Shown here one piece after another: positions 17,333-25,241 of a DNA stretch of 64,000 bases. The notes beneath the pieces are model-generated. The model saw nothing but the letters and a program-made list of their open reading frames with translations. It was not told the DNA's origin and searched no databases. The position numbers and the translations under genes were made by a program. Origin of the DNA: Pseudescherichia sp031979925 (lineage in GTDB: Bacteria > Pseudomonadota > Gammaproteobacteria > Enterobacterales > Enterobacteriaceae); assembly GCF_031979925.1 (NCBI RefSeq), contig NZ_DALZFB010000009.1:110922-174921 (forward strand), given 5' to 3'. Each line of letters starts with the position of its first letter. Position 1 is the stretch's first letter.

Positions 17333-17806
17333 TCACTCTATGACGAGCTTTTCGGTGCTGCTCTCTGATAACAGCCGATCCCAGTCGCTCGGTGGGTTGC
17401 CGTTGGATATCATTGCGCTGAATACCTTATACGCATCACGCTTGTGATCGTAGGCGCGCCTGGTAGATTCATCGTTTACCCACGCCAGAATAATGGTTCT
17501 ATGCTGCTCACTGAATCGAAAAAACAAATGGTACTGGCCAAGAAACTTAGCACGAAACCAGTGTTTATTTTCTTCCCCCAGCGTCTCTCCTTGCCTAAAC
17601 CTGGCGTCCATTGGGTTGCCGCAGATTTCCATTTTGATAACCTTCAAAATCGCGGCAAGCAATTTCGTGGCGGCTTTCTTTTGATAGTTATCCGGACCCT
17701 TTTTCTTAAGCTCTTCTACCTGCGCCACCAGCGCTTCAAGTTGTGAATCAAAGCAGGGGTGGGTATACAACTTCCAACCATTAATTTCGGTCGTCTTTCC
17801 GTTCAT
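17333..17806 (-). CDS. yhaV: YhaV-type toxin (RelE-like ribonuclease)
   Basis: Toxin of the PrlF-YhaV type II system; E. coli YhaV is a translation-dependent RNase of the RelE fold neutralised by PrlF. The 157-residue protein aligns with E. coli YhaV (154 residues) through NGWKLYTHPCFDSQLEALV, NYQKKAATKLLAAILKVI, FRFSEQHRTIILAWVNDE and the C-terminal YKVFSAMISNGNPPSDWD. The conserved Arg in RFSEQHR and the WVND-E/R-Y/K track are in place, so the toxin looks intact. It starts 8 bp after the antitoxin stop codon. In K-12 the pair is near 70 minutes next to agaR, so its position here beside speA indicates separate acquisition or movement. Confidence 0.92.
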   Translation of the reverse strand: MNGKTTEINGWKLYTHPCFDSQLEALVAQVEELKKKGPDNYQKKAATKLLAAILKVIKMEICGNPMDARFRQGETLGEENKHWFRAKFLGQYHLFFRFSEQHRTIILAWVNDESTRRAYDHKRDAYKVFSAMISNGNPPSDWDRLLSESSTEKLVIE

Positions 17807-17814
17807 TTGTCCAC

Positions 17815-18159
17815 TTACTCTTCATCAGTAAGCGGAGCGTCGAGGTCGATATCCATATCAGCAGTTAAAGACTCCGCGTGCGCCAGAAGTGAAGCGCGTA
17901 ACGGTTTAATGCGGCCTGGATTTTCTTGCATATCGTTCTCAAGAAATTGCAGGAAAGAGCCTATTACTGGATCTTCATTTTCCGCAGAATTTTTGCGACA
18001 CATAAGAACCTGACCATCGGGAAGTACGGCATATTCTATCTCCTCCCCAGGTTTTAACTTCATCGCGTCTCTAACTGAAGCAGGGATAGTCGTCTGACTG
18101 CGGGCGGTGAGTTTCGAAGACGCACGCAGAGACACTCCGGCTTGAGTTAAAAGGTTCAT
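17815..18159 (-). CDS. prlF: PrlF antitoxin (AbrB/SpoVT-like)
   Basis: Antitoxin and autorepressor of the PrlF-YhaV system, with a swapped-hairpin AbrB DNA-binding fold. The 114-residue protein carries the diagnostic SKLTARSQTTIPASVRDAMKL and KPGEEIEYAVLPDGQVLMC, then an acidic C-terminus (DMDIDLDAPLTDEE) that binds the toxin in this family. A GGAG ribosome site lies 11 nt before the start at 18159. It is the upstream gene, as in most antitoxin-first operons. A cluster of overlapping palindromes lies about 110-140 bp upstream (18268-18301) and may be the operator. Confidence 0.92.
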   Translation of the reverse strand: MNLLTQAGVSLRASSKLTARSQTTIPASVRDAMKLKPGEEIEYAVLPDGQVLMCRKNSAENEDPVIGSFLQFLENDMQENPGRIKPLRASLLAHAESLTADMDIDLDAPLTDEE

Positions 18160-18267
18160 TTGGATTTGCTCCGCTCTAACGAGTCAATTTTACATAGCTA
18201 CTACAACAATAAAGGATAGCGAGCGTTGACGGTTTCCCGTGCTGCAAAGAGTAGCTCACCGGCAAAA

Positions 18268-18301
18268 GCAATGCAAGTGCATTGCAATGCATGTGAATTG
18301 C
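18268..18301. promoter_or_regulatory. Overlapping palindromes upstream of prlF
   Basis: GCAATGCA-AG-TGCATTGC (18268-18285) is a perfect inverted repeat with a 2-nt spacer. It overlaps TGCATTGCAATGCA (18278-18291), a perfect 14-bp palindrome, and the series ends with TGTGAATTGC. The GCAATGCA unit recurs at a 16-bp pitch. Its place between the convergent ends of speA and the prlF promoter suggests a PrlF-YhaV operator, but this is inferred from position only. Confidence 0.55.
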
Positions 18302-18344
18302 TAAAGATGAAAGCTAACCATGAATGAAAAACAGGCAGGAAAGA

Positions 18345-18368
18345 CCCGGCAGCACTGAGGCCGCCGGG
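18345..18368 (-). terminator. Hairpin downstream of speA
   Basis: CCCGGC/GCCGGG hairpin 9 bp after the speA stop codon, followed on the minus strand by TCTTTCCT. The T-tract is weak, so termination strength is uncertain. Confidence 0.55.
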
Positions 18369-18377
18369 CAAACACGA

Positions 18378-20354
18378 TTACTCGTCTTCGAGATAGGTGT
18401 AGCCGTAAAGCCCGGCTTCGAACTCTTCGAGGAACTGTTGCTGCAGCGCATCGTCCAGCCCGGTCTGCTTCACCTGATCGCGGAAGTGGGTCAGCAGCGT
18501 ATTCGGATCAAGCTGCACGTACTCCAGCATATCCGCCACCGTGTCCCCTTCGTCGGAGAGCTCCACCTCAACACTGCCGTCCGGGAAGACAAAGACGTCC
18601 ACCGCTTCGGTATCGCCAAACAGGTTGTGCATGTTGCCAAGGATCTCCTGATACGCGCCTACCATAAAGAAGCCCAGCAGCGGCGGGTTGTCAGGATCGT
18701 ACTCCGGCATCGGCATCGTCGTAGCGATCCCGTCGCCATCCACGTAGTGATCGATAGCGCCGTCAGAGTCACAGGTGATATCCAGCAGCACCGCACGACG
18801 CTTAGGGATCTGATCCAGCCCTTCCAGCGGCATTACCGGGAAGAGCTGGTCGATACCCCACGCATCCGGCATCGACTGGAATAGCGAGAAGTTGACGTAC
18901 ATTTTGTCCGCCATCCGCTCCTGCAGCTCATCGATAATCGGACGGTGCGCGCGGTTGCTCGGATCCAGCTGCTTCTGCACCTCGTGGCACATGTTCAGAT
19001 AGAGCTGCTCTGCCCAGGCACGCTCCTGCAGGCTGAACGAGCCGGAAGAGTAGCCGATATGAATATCGTGCAGATCCATCTGGCTGTCGTGCAGCCACTC
19101 ACGCAGCGAGCGGCGGGTGCCCGGCTCGTGCATCTCCTGCCATGTCTCCCACATGCTTTGCAGGGCACGCGGCGCATTCTCAGCAGGCGGCGTCGCTTCG
19201 GTATATTCGTTGCGCTCCACACCGATAATGTTCGACACCAGCACGGTATGGTGCGCGGTCACGGCGCGGCCAGACTCGGTGATCACCGTCGGGTGCGGCA
19301 GGCCATGCTCTTCGCAGGCGTCGCCAATGGCCCAGATGATGTTGTTGGCATACTCGTTCAGGCCGTAGTTAACCGAGCAGTCAGACTGGGAGCGGGTGCC
19401 CTCATAGTCCACACCCAGGCCACCGCCCACGTCAAAGCACTCAATGTTCACGCCCAGCTTGTGCAGCTCAACGTAAAAACGGGCCGATTCACGCACGCCG
19501 GTGGCGATATCGCGAATGTTCGCCATCTGCGAGCCGAGGTGGAAGTGCAGGAGCTGAATACTGTCGAGACGTCCCCGCTCGCGCAGGATCTCCACCAGCT
19601 GCAGCACCTGGGTTGCTGCCAGGCCAAACTTGGATTTTTCCCCGCCGGAGGACTGCCACTTGCCGGAGCCCTGCGACGCCAGACGCGCACGCACGCCGAG
19701 GCGTGGCACCACGTTCAGACGCTCGGCCTCTTCCAGCACGATGGCAACTTCAGACATCTTCTCAATGACCAGATAGACCTTGTGGCCCATCTTCTCGCCG
19801 ATCAGCGCCAGGCGGATATACTCCCGGTCTTTATAGCCGTTACAGACGATGACGCTGCGGGTCATGCCCGCGTGCGCCAGGACCGCCATCAGCTCGGCCT
19901 TCGATCCAGCCTCAAGCCCCAGCGGTTCGCCGGAGTGGATCAGGGATTCAATGACGCGGCGGTGCTGGTTAACCTTGATCGGGTAGACCAGAAAGTAGTT
20001 GCCGTTATAGCCGTAGGATTCACGGGCGCGCTTGAACGCGGCGTTAATAGAACGCAGACGGTGCTGCAGGATCTGCGGGAAGCAGAACAGCGCAGGCAGG
20101 CGTTGCCCCTGGGCCTCGCGGGCTTTGACCAGCTGAGCGAGATCAACGCGCGCTTCCGGCACGTCAGGATCGGGGCAGACGGTGATGTGGCCCAGCTCGT
20201 TGACGTCGTAATAGTTATTGCCCCACCAGGCAATATTGTATGTGCGCAGCATTTTACTGGCTTCCTGGGAGCTCATCGCTACCTCCTGCATGGAACGTAG
20301 TACACCTTGTTCGCCCGCTGACGAAGGCGAAACCGAAGAGATGTCGTCAGACAT
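18378..20354 (-). CDS. speA: Biosynthetic arginine decarboxylase
   Basis: PLP- and Mg-dependent enzyme converting arginine to agmatine, the substrate of SpeB in putrescine synthesis. The start at MSDDISSVSP (20354) is preceded by GAGG and gives 658 residues, equal to E. coli; four upstream in-frame residues from a TTG codon are not conserved. The fold III decarboxylase signatures are visible: FLVYPIKVNQHRRVIE with the PLP lysine near the N-terminal barrel, FDVGGGLGVDYEG, and VITESGRAVTAHH. Near the C-terminus, DITCDSDGAIDHY carries the substrate-site cysteine. It follows yqgB by 8 bp. The usual downstream neighbour speB has been separated by the island at 12046-18159. Confidence 0.97.
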   Translation of the reverse strand: MSDDISSVSPSSAGEQGVLRSMQEVAMSSQEASKMLRTYNIAWWGNNYYDVNELGHITVCPDPDVPEARVDLAQLVKAREAQGQRLPALFCFPQILQHRLRSINAAFKRARESYGYNGNYFLVYPIKVNQHRRVIESLIHSGEPLGLEAGSKAELMAVLAHAGMTRSVIVCNGYKDREYIRLALIGEKMGHKVYLVIEKMSEVAIVLEEAERLNVVPRLGVRARLASQGSGKWQSSGGEKSKFGLAATQVLQLVEILRERGRLDSIQLLHFHLGSQMANIRDIATGVRESARFYVELHKLGVNIECFDVGGGLGVDYEGTRSQSDCSVNYGLNEYANNIIWAIGDACEEHGLPHPTVITESGRAVTAHHTVLVSNIIGVERNEYTEATPPAENAPRALQSMWETWQEMHEPGTRRSLREWLHDSQMDLHDIHIGYSSGSFSLQERAWAEQLYLNMCHEVQKQLDPSNRAHRPIIDELQERMADKMYVNFSLFQSMPDAWGIDQLFPVMPLEGLDQIPKRRAVLLDITCDSDGAIDHYVDGDGIATTMPMPEYDPDNPPLLGFFMVGAYQEILGNMHNLFGDTEAVDVFVFPDGSVEVELSDEGDTVADMLEYVQLDPNTLLTHFRDQVKQTGLDDALQQQFLEEFEAGLYGYTYLEDE

Positions 20355-20362
20355 AGCGAACC

Positions 20363-20494
20363 TCAAATTGTATTAGTAAGTGTAAAACAGTTGACTACTA
20401 TCGCGTTCCGTAGAGGCGATAACAACCCATAAACGGCCCGGTTATCCAGCGTATTATGCTGAAGCGTGAGCCGTGCGACCGGTTTCTTATTCAT
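20363..20494 (-). CDS. yqgB: Small protein YqgB in the speA leader
   Basis: A 43-residue reading frame, MNKKPVARLTLQ...VVNCFTLTNTI, matches the conserved E. coli YqgB (43 residues) at both ends: KKPVA at the N-terminus and AIVVNCFTL near the C-terminus. It ends 8 bp before the speA start codon and is on the same strand. Conservation of both sequence and position supports a real gene, possibly a leader affecting speA translation. Its molecular role is not well established. A longer in-frame extension upstream of this ATG exists but is not conserved. Confidence 0.8.
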   Translation of the reverse strand: MNKKPVARLTLQHNTLDNRAVYGLLSPLRNAIVVNCFTLTNTI

Positions 20495-20938
20495 ATCATT
20501 GTAAAACACGTATCCGAACTCTGTATGACAAGGTTCGGCGAAACCACGAGAAAACTCCTGAATTAACAAGAGCGCCCTTGTTCAGTTGTCACCAGGCGTA
20601 ACCGGCCCTGGAGTCCTGAGAAGCGCCGAAATGGGTATAACATCGGCAGGTTTGCAGAGTAGATGTGCGGGTAGCGGGAAATGCGTGCACGCCAGAACGG
20701 CGCGGCAGATTTTGCGGTAAACAACGGTTCATTATTGGGTATCACCTCCACGCCAACCAGCTGGTTAGCGGCTGGTCCAGGTATACAAGCCGCGTGCGGC
20801 GTTTTATACCGATAACAGGGTGAAAAAGCAAAACAAAAAAGCCCGTTTTGCCGCGTGGATAGAGAAAGTTACGTCCTGAATTTCACCCATAGTGCGATGA
20901 ATATCAAAAAATGCTGGAAACGGGGTCAAGAAGTGACC
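20495..20938. other. Gene-free region between yqgB and the metK promoter
   Basis: This stretch should contain the speA/yqgB promoter on the minus strand. Two short minus-strand reading frames (20563-20751 and 20804-21010, the second running on into the metK leader) show no conserved sequence or convincing ribosome site. I see no tRNA, repeat or terminator here. Confidence 0.5.
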
Positions 20939-20976
20939 TAAAATAGCCGTCCAGATGTTAATCCATCCATACCGAT
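20939..20976 (+). promoter_or_regulatory. metK promoter with tandem MetJ-box-like repeats
   Basis: A -10-like TAAAAT (20939-20944) is followed at once by four consecutive 8-bp units: AGCCGTCC, AGATGTTA, ATCCATCC and ATACCGAT (20945-20976). They resemble the MetJ met-box AGACGTCT at roughly 6, 5, 4 and 4 of 8 positions. Tandem imperfect boxes over the promoter are how MetJ represses metK in E. coli. The -35 element is poor. The leader to the metK start would be about 125 nt. Confidence 0.55.
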
Positions 20977-21076
20977 TAACCCTCAGACCTCCGGTGCCAC
21001 TTACCTGCATGCCTTGTTAAGGCACATACAGGCACTGAGTCCGAGCTAATAAAATTTCCCCCAGGGTGAAGAGAAC

Positions 21077-22231
21077 ATGGCAAAACACCTTTTTACGTCC
21101 GAGTCAGTTTCCGAAGGGCATCCTGACAAAATTGCTGACCAGATCTCCGATGCGGTGCTGGATGCAATTCTTGAGCAGGATCCGAAAGCACGCGTGGCGT
21201 GTGAAACCTACGTTAAAACCGGCATGGTTTTAGTCGGCGGTGAGATCACCACCAGCGCATGGGTCGATATCGAAGAGATCACCCGTAACACCGTGCGTGA
21301 AATCGGCTATGTCCATTCAGATATGGGCTTTGACGCAAACTCCTGTGCGGTACTGAGCGCTATCGGTAAACAGTCTCCGGATATCAATCAGGGCGTTGAC
21401 CGTGCCGATCCGCTGGAGCAGGGTGCAGGCGACCAGGGCCTGATGTTTGGCTATGCCACCAATGAAACTGATGTGCTGATGCCAGCACCGATCACCTACG
21501 CACACCGTCTGGTGCAACGCCAGGCTGAAGTGCGTAAAAATGGTACCCTGCCGTGGCTGCGCCCGGACGCAAAAAGCCAGGTGACCTTCCAGTACGACGC
21601 AGGCAAAATTGTCGGTATCGACGCGGTAGTACTCTCTACCCAGCATGCAGAAGATATCGACCAGAAATCGCTGCAGGAAGGGGTGATGGAAGAGATCATC
21701 AAGCCGATCCTGCCTGCCGAGTGGCTGAACAGCTCGACTAAATTCTTCATCAACCCAACCGGACGCTTTGTTATCGGCGGCCCGATGGGTGACTGCGGCC
21801 TGACCGGACGTAAAATCATCGTTGATACCTACGGCGGCATGGCCCGTCACGGCGGCGGTGCCTTCTCCGGTAAAGATCCATCAAAAGTTGACCGCTCTGC
21901 GGCCTACGCGGCACGTTACGTGGCGAAGAACATCGTTGCTGCTGGCCTGGCCGACCGCTGTGAAATTCAGGTCTCCTACGCTATCGGCGTAGCCGAGCCG
22001 ACCTCTATCATGGTGGAAACCTTCGGTACCGAGAAGATCGCTTCTGAGCAGCTGACTCTGCTGGTACGCGAGTTCTTCGACCTGCGTCCGTATGGTCTGA
22101 TCCAGATGCTGGATCTGCTGCACCCGATCTATAAAGAGACTGCCGCTTACGGTCACTTTGGTCGCGAACACTTCCCGTGGGAAAAGACCGACAAAGCAGA
22201 CGTACTGCGCGAAGCCGCTGGCCTGAAATAA
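21077..22231 (+). CDS. metK: S-adenosylmethionine synthetase
   Basis: Essential cytosolic enzyme making S-adenosylmethionine from methionine and ATP with Mg and K; SAM feeds methylation, including RsmA and RsmE in this window, and polyamine synthesis. The 384-residue length equals E. coli. Diagnostic motifs are SVSEGHPDKIADQISDAVLD near the N-terminus, the GAGDQGLMFGYA hexapeptide region, and the P-loop-like GGGAFSGKDPSKVDRSAAY. It is preceded by MetJ-box-like repeats and followed by a strong terminator, so it is transcribed alone. Confidence 0.98.
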   Translation: MAKHLFTSESVSEGHPDKIADQISDAVLDAILEQDPKARVACETYVKTGMVLVGGEITTSAWVDIEEITRNTVREIGYVHSDMGFDANSCAVLSAIGKQSPDINQGVDRADPLEQGAGDQGLMFGYATNETDVLMPAPITYAHRLVQRQAEVRKNGTLPWLRPDAKSQVTFQYDAGKIVGIDAVVLSTQHAEDIDQKSLQEGVMEEIIKPILPAEWLNSSTKFFINPTGRFVIGGPMGDCGLTGRKIIVDTYGGMARHGGGAFSGKDPSKVDRSAAYAARYVAKNIVAAGLADRCEIQVSYAIGVAEPTSIMVETFGTEKIASEQLTLLVREFFDLRPYGLIQMLDLLHPIYKETAAYGHFGREHFPWEKTDKADVLREAAGLK

Positions 22232-22255
22232 GCCACCCCGCTCTCCCTCTCTACT

Positions 22256-22284
22256 AAGGCCAGCCTCGCGCTGGCCTTTTTTAT
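22256..22284 (+). terminator. Intrinsic terminator of metK
   Basis: Perfect 9-bp stem AAGGCCAGC/GCTGGCCTT with a 5-nt loop, then TTTTTT. Confidence 0.92.
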
Positions 22285-22474
22285 AGCCATTTTCTGATAG
22301 CGATTACACGCACGATCCGCGGGTTTATTTACCTGTTTTGCTCAAAATGCTGCATCCAGTGGCTTTGTTACATAATATTTCGGTATAGTCTGAGCCCCTT
22401 TACACAAGATTACGCTACTATTCATTAACTTTATGATTTGTATTGTTACTTTTCGGTGACGCCGCCTGAGAACA

Positions 22475-22490
22475 GTGTAACCGATTACAC
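22475..22490. promoter_or_regulatory. GalR/GalS operator upstream of galP
   Basis: GTGTAACCGATTACAC fits the gal operator consensus GTGNAANCGNTTNCAC at every fixed base. It lies 85 bp before the galP start and only 3 bp from the CRP site. The rest of the metK-galP gap (22285-22474) shows at most a half operator near 22300. Confidence 0.85.
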
Positions 22491-22493
22491 TGA

Positions 22494-22509
22494 TGTGATT
22501 AACCTCACA
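22494..22509. promoter_or_regulatory. CRP-binding site upstream of galP
   Basis: TGTGA-TTAACC-TCACA is an exact match to the CRP consensus with a 6-nt spacer, 66 bp before the galP start codon. CRP control of galP is known in E. coli. Confidence 0.85.
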
Positions 22510-22574
22510 TCTTTTTATGCAGCTCTCACCTAACCTTTATACCGTTAAAATTGATAACCCAACTGGAGGGCAGT

Positions 22575-23969
22575 ATGCCTGACAATAAAAAATCGGGGCG
22601 CTCGAACAAGGCAATGACCTTCTTTGTCTGTTTTCTCGCCGCGCTGGCCGGATTGCTGTTCGGCCTTGATATCGGCGTCATTGCGGGCGCGCTGCCCTTT
22701 ATCGCTGACGAATTTCAGATTAGTTCACACACGCAGGAGTGGGTCGTTAGCTCCATGATGTTCGGGGCTGCCGTCGGTGCCGTAGGCAGCGGCTGGCTCT
22801 CCTTTAAGCTGGGCCGTAAGAAAAGCCTGATGATTGGTGCGATCCTGTTTGTGATCGGCTCACTCTTCTCGGCTGCGGCACCTAACGTTGAAGTGCTGAT
22901 CCTCTCCCGCGTGTTGCTGGGGCTGGCGGTTGGCGTTGCTTCCTACACCGCCCCGCTCTACCTCTCTGAGATCGCCCCGGAAAAAATTCGCGGCAGCATG
23001 ATCTCCATGTATCAGCTGATGATCACCATCGGTATTCTGGGTGCTTACCTCTCCGATACCGCCTTTAGCTACAGCGGCGCATGGCGCTGGATGCTCGGCG
23101 TGATCATCATTCCGGCTATCCTGCTGCTGATCGGCGTCTTCTTCCTGCCGGATAGCCCGCGCTGGTTTGCCGCTAAACGCCGTTTCCACGATGCCGAGCG
23201 CGTGCTGCTGCGTCTGCGCGACACCAGCGCCGAAGCTAAGCATGAGCTGGACGAGATCCGTGAAAGCCTGCAGGTGAAGCAGAGCGGCTGGGCGCTGTTT
23301 AAAGAGAACAGCAACTTCCGCCGCGCGGTATTCCTTGGCGTGCTGCTGCAGGTAATGCAGCAGTTCACCGGGATGAACGTCATCATGTACTACGCGCCGA
23401 AGATCTTTGAGCTGGCGGGTTACACCAACACCACCGAGCAGATGTGGGGGACGGTTATTGTTGGCCTGACCAACGTGCTGGCGACCTTTATCGCTATCGG
23501 ACTGGTTGACCGCTGGGGCCGTAAGCCTACCCTGGTGCTTGGCTTCCTGGTGATGGCTGCCGGTATGGGCATTCTGGGTACCATGATGCACATCGGCATT
23601 CACTCGCCATCGGCGCAGTATTTTGCCGTCGCGATGCTGCTGATGTTTATCGTGGGCTTTGCGATGAGCGCCGGTCCGCTGATCTGGGTACTGTGCTCTG
23701 AAATCCAGCCGCTGAAGGGGCGCGATTTCGGTATCACCTGCTCTACCGCGACCAACTGGATCGCCAACATGATCGTCGGTGCGACCTTCCTGACCATGCT
23801 CAATTCACTGGGCAACGCCAACACCTTCTGGGTCTACGGTGCACTGAACGTGCTGTTCATTGTCCTGACCCTGTGGCTGGTGCCGGAAACCAAGCATGTC
23901 TCGCTGGAACACATCGAGCGCAACTTAATGAAAGGGCGTAAACTGCGCGAGATTGGCGCAAGCAACTAA
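22575..23969 (+). CDS. galP: Galactose:H+ symporter GalP
   Basis: Inner-membrane sugar-proton symporter of the major facilitator superfamily, taking up galactose and also glucose. The start at MPDNKKSGRSNKAM (22575) with GGAGGG upstream gives 464 residues, equal to E. coli. Twelve membrane helices can be followed. Sugar-porter signatures are FGLDIGVIAGALPF in helix 1, the GRKKSLMIG loop, PESPRW-like PDSPRWF after helix 6, the QQFTGMNVIMYYAP sugar-binding segment of helix 7, DRWGRKPT, and PETKHVSLE at the C-terminus. It is controlled by the adjacent GalR/GalS operator and CRP site and ended by its own terminator. Confidence 0.98.
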   Translation: MPDNKKSGRSNKAMTFFVCFLAALAGLLFGLDIGVIAGALPFIADEFQISSHTQEWVVSSMMFGAAVGAVGSGWLSFKLGRKKSLMIGAILFVIGSLFSAAAPNVEVLILSRVLLGLAVGVASYTAPLYLSEIAPEKIRGSMISMYQLMITIGILGAYLSDTAFSYSGAWRWMLGVIIIPAILLLIGVFFLPDSPRWFAAKRRFHDAERVLLRLRDTSAEAKHELDEIRESLQVKQSGWALFKENSNFRRAVFLGVLLQVMQQFTGMNVIMYYAPKIFELAGYTNTTEQMWGTVIVGLTNVLATFIAIGLVDRWGRKPTLVLGFLVMAAGMGILGTMMHIGIHSPSAQYFAVAMLLMFIVGFAMSAGPLIWVLCSEIQPLKGRDFGITCSTATNWIANMIVGATFLTMLNSLGNANTFWVYGALNVLFIVLTLWLVPETKHVSLEHIERNLMKGRKLREIGASN

Positions 23970-23976
23970 CCTGATA

Positions 23977-24007
23977 AACCTCCTCCCGTCCGGGAGGAGG
24001 TTTTTTA
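23977..24007. terminator. Terminator between galP and hiuH
   Basis: A 10-bp perfect stem CCTCCTCCCG/CGGGAGGAGG with a 2-nt centre is followed by TTTTTT. It ends galP. A short A-run on the left may let it also stop the convergent hiuH. Confidence 0.9.
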
Positions 24008-24019
24008 CTTTACCCGCCG

Positions 24020-24427
24020 TTAGCTTCCCCGATACGTTGAGTAACCATACGGGCTTAACAGCAGGGGAACGTGATAGTGCTGATCCGTTTTGCTGATGTG
24101 AAATTCAACCGGGATCTCCGGGAAAAAGCTCTCCTGCTTTTTGCTGTCAAACCAGGGTTTAGTTTTAAACGTCACGCGATAATCACCGGGCTTCGCCTCC
24201 TGCTCTGGCCATAACGCCTTAATGCGGCCATCTTTATCCGTATAGCCACTGTTTAACTGTTGCCATCCGCTATTGCTTTTCTGCTCCAGCACTACCTCAA
24301 CATTCTCGGCAGGTTTGCCGGTCTGCTGATCAAGAATATGCACGCTCAGAATATTGGCGGCGGCCATGGCGAGAGGGGATGCTGAAATAACAGCAAGTGT
24401 CGCTGCGGTCAGGATATACTTTTTCAT
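24020..24427 (-). CDS. hiuH: 5-hydroxyisourate hydrolase, periplasmic (transthyretin-like)
   Basis: Hydrolyses 5-hydroxyisourate in urate breakdown; the E. coli protein is periplasmic and copper-sensitive. The start at MKKYILTAATLAV (24427) gives 135 residues with a clear signal peptide (cleavage near MAAA). The longer frame starting six residues upstream would spoil the signal. The transthyretin-family signatures are ILSVHILDQQTGKPA at the mature N-terminus, IKALWPEQ in the middle and the C-terminal YGYSTYRGS. It is divergent from hprRS with about 130 bp between starts. This is the same arrangement as in E. coli, where the module lies near 43 minutes rather than next to galP. Confidence 0.93.
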   Translation of the reverse strand: MKKYILTAATLAVISASPLAMAAANILSVHILDQQTGKPAENVEVVLEQKSNSGWQQLNSGYTDKDGRIKALWPEQEAKPGDYRVTFKTKPWFDSKKQESFFPEIPVEFHISKTDQHYHVPLLLSPYGYSTYRGS

Positions 24428-24560
24428 GTGTTGCTCCGTGTTCAAGTCGTCCCTGAAATGTATATGAACCGTGCGCCGCTAACCTGACATTAGCATTACA
24501 TTTTCGTCATCCTCGACGATATTTTTACCCCTCCCCCACCGCTTGTGACATAGTGAATCC

Positions 24561-25241
24561 ATGAAGATTTTACTTATTGAAGATAATCAAAAAACTAGCG
24601 ACTGGGTAAGCCAGGGGCTGACCGAGGCTGGCTATGTTGTGGACACGGTGAGCGATGGCAGAGACGGTTTACGCCTCGCATTGCAGGAGTCTTATTCGCT
24701 GATCGTTTTAGATATTATGCTGCCCGGCATGGATGGCTGGCAGGTTCTGAAAGCGATCAGGACGGCGCATCAGACACCGGTTATCTGTCTCACCGCCCGC
24801 GATGCGGTCGAAGACAGGGTAAAAGGGCTGGAGCTGGGCGCCAATGATTATCTGGTTAAGCCTTTCTCCTTCGCTGAGCTATTAGCGCGGGTGCGAACGC
24901 AGCTCAGAAATAACCCCGCTGCCCATACGCATCTGAAATCGCATGGGCTGGAGATGGACTCCATTAAGCAAAGCGTCTCCAGGGATGGGAAAACAATAGT
25001 ATTAACCCGTAAGGAGTTTCTCCTGCTGTGGCTGCTGGTCTCAAGGGCCGGTGAAATTATTCCCAGGGCGGTAATTGCCAGTGAGGTATGGGGAATTAAC
25101 TTTGACAGCGAGACCAATACGGTTGATGTCGCCATTCGGCGCCTGCGGGCAAAGGTCGACGATCCTTTCGATACGAAATTGATCGGCACCGTCAGAGGCA
25201 TGGGCTACAGATTTGGGGCAGATGAAAACAGTGAAACCTGA
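24561..25241 (+). CDS. hprR: Response regulator HprR (YedW-like, OmpR family)
   Basis: DNA-binding response regulator for hydrogen peroxide / reactive chlorine stress, partner of HprS; E. coli HprR activates hiuH and msrPQ. The receiver domain (residues 1-115) has the acidic pocket IEDN, the phospho-acceptor Asp51 in LIVLDIMLPG and Lys100 in YLVKPF. Cys76 in VICLTARD is the likely equivalent of the redox-relevant E. coli cysteine. The winged helix (residues about 125-222) has TRKEFLLLWLL and TNTVDVAIRRLRAKVDD. Its 226 residues compare with 223 in E. coli. It overlaps hprS by 20 bp. A CATTACA half-site resembling the HprR box lies at 24494-24500. Confidence 0.93.
   Translation: MKILLIEDNQKTSDWVSQGLTEAGYVVDTVSDGRDGLRLALQESYSLIVLDIMLPGMDGWQVLKAIRTAHQTPVICLTARDAVEDRVKGLELGANDYLVKPFSFAELLARVRTQLRNNPAAHTHLKSHGLEMDSIKQSVSRDGKTIVLTRKEFLLLWLLVSRAGEIIPRAVIASEVWGINFDSETNTVDVAIRRLRAKVDDPFDTKLIGTVRGMGYRFGADENSET

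Noticed and set aside
18945..20300. Long plus-strand open frame (451 codons) opposite speA
   Set aside because: Antisense shadow of speA; composition rich in His, Gln and Arg, as expected for the complement of a biased gene.
20563..21010. Two short minus-strand frames between yqgB and metK
   Set aside because: No conserved sequence, no clear ribosome site, and the second overlaps the metK promoter and MetJ-box region.
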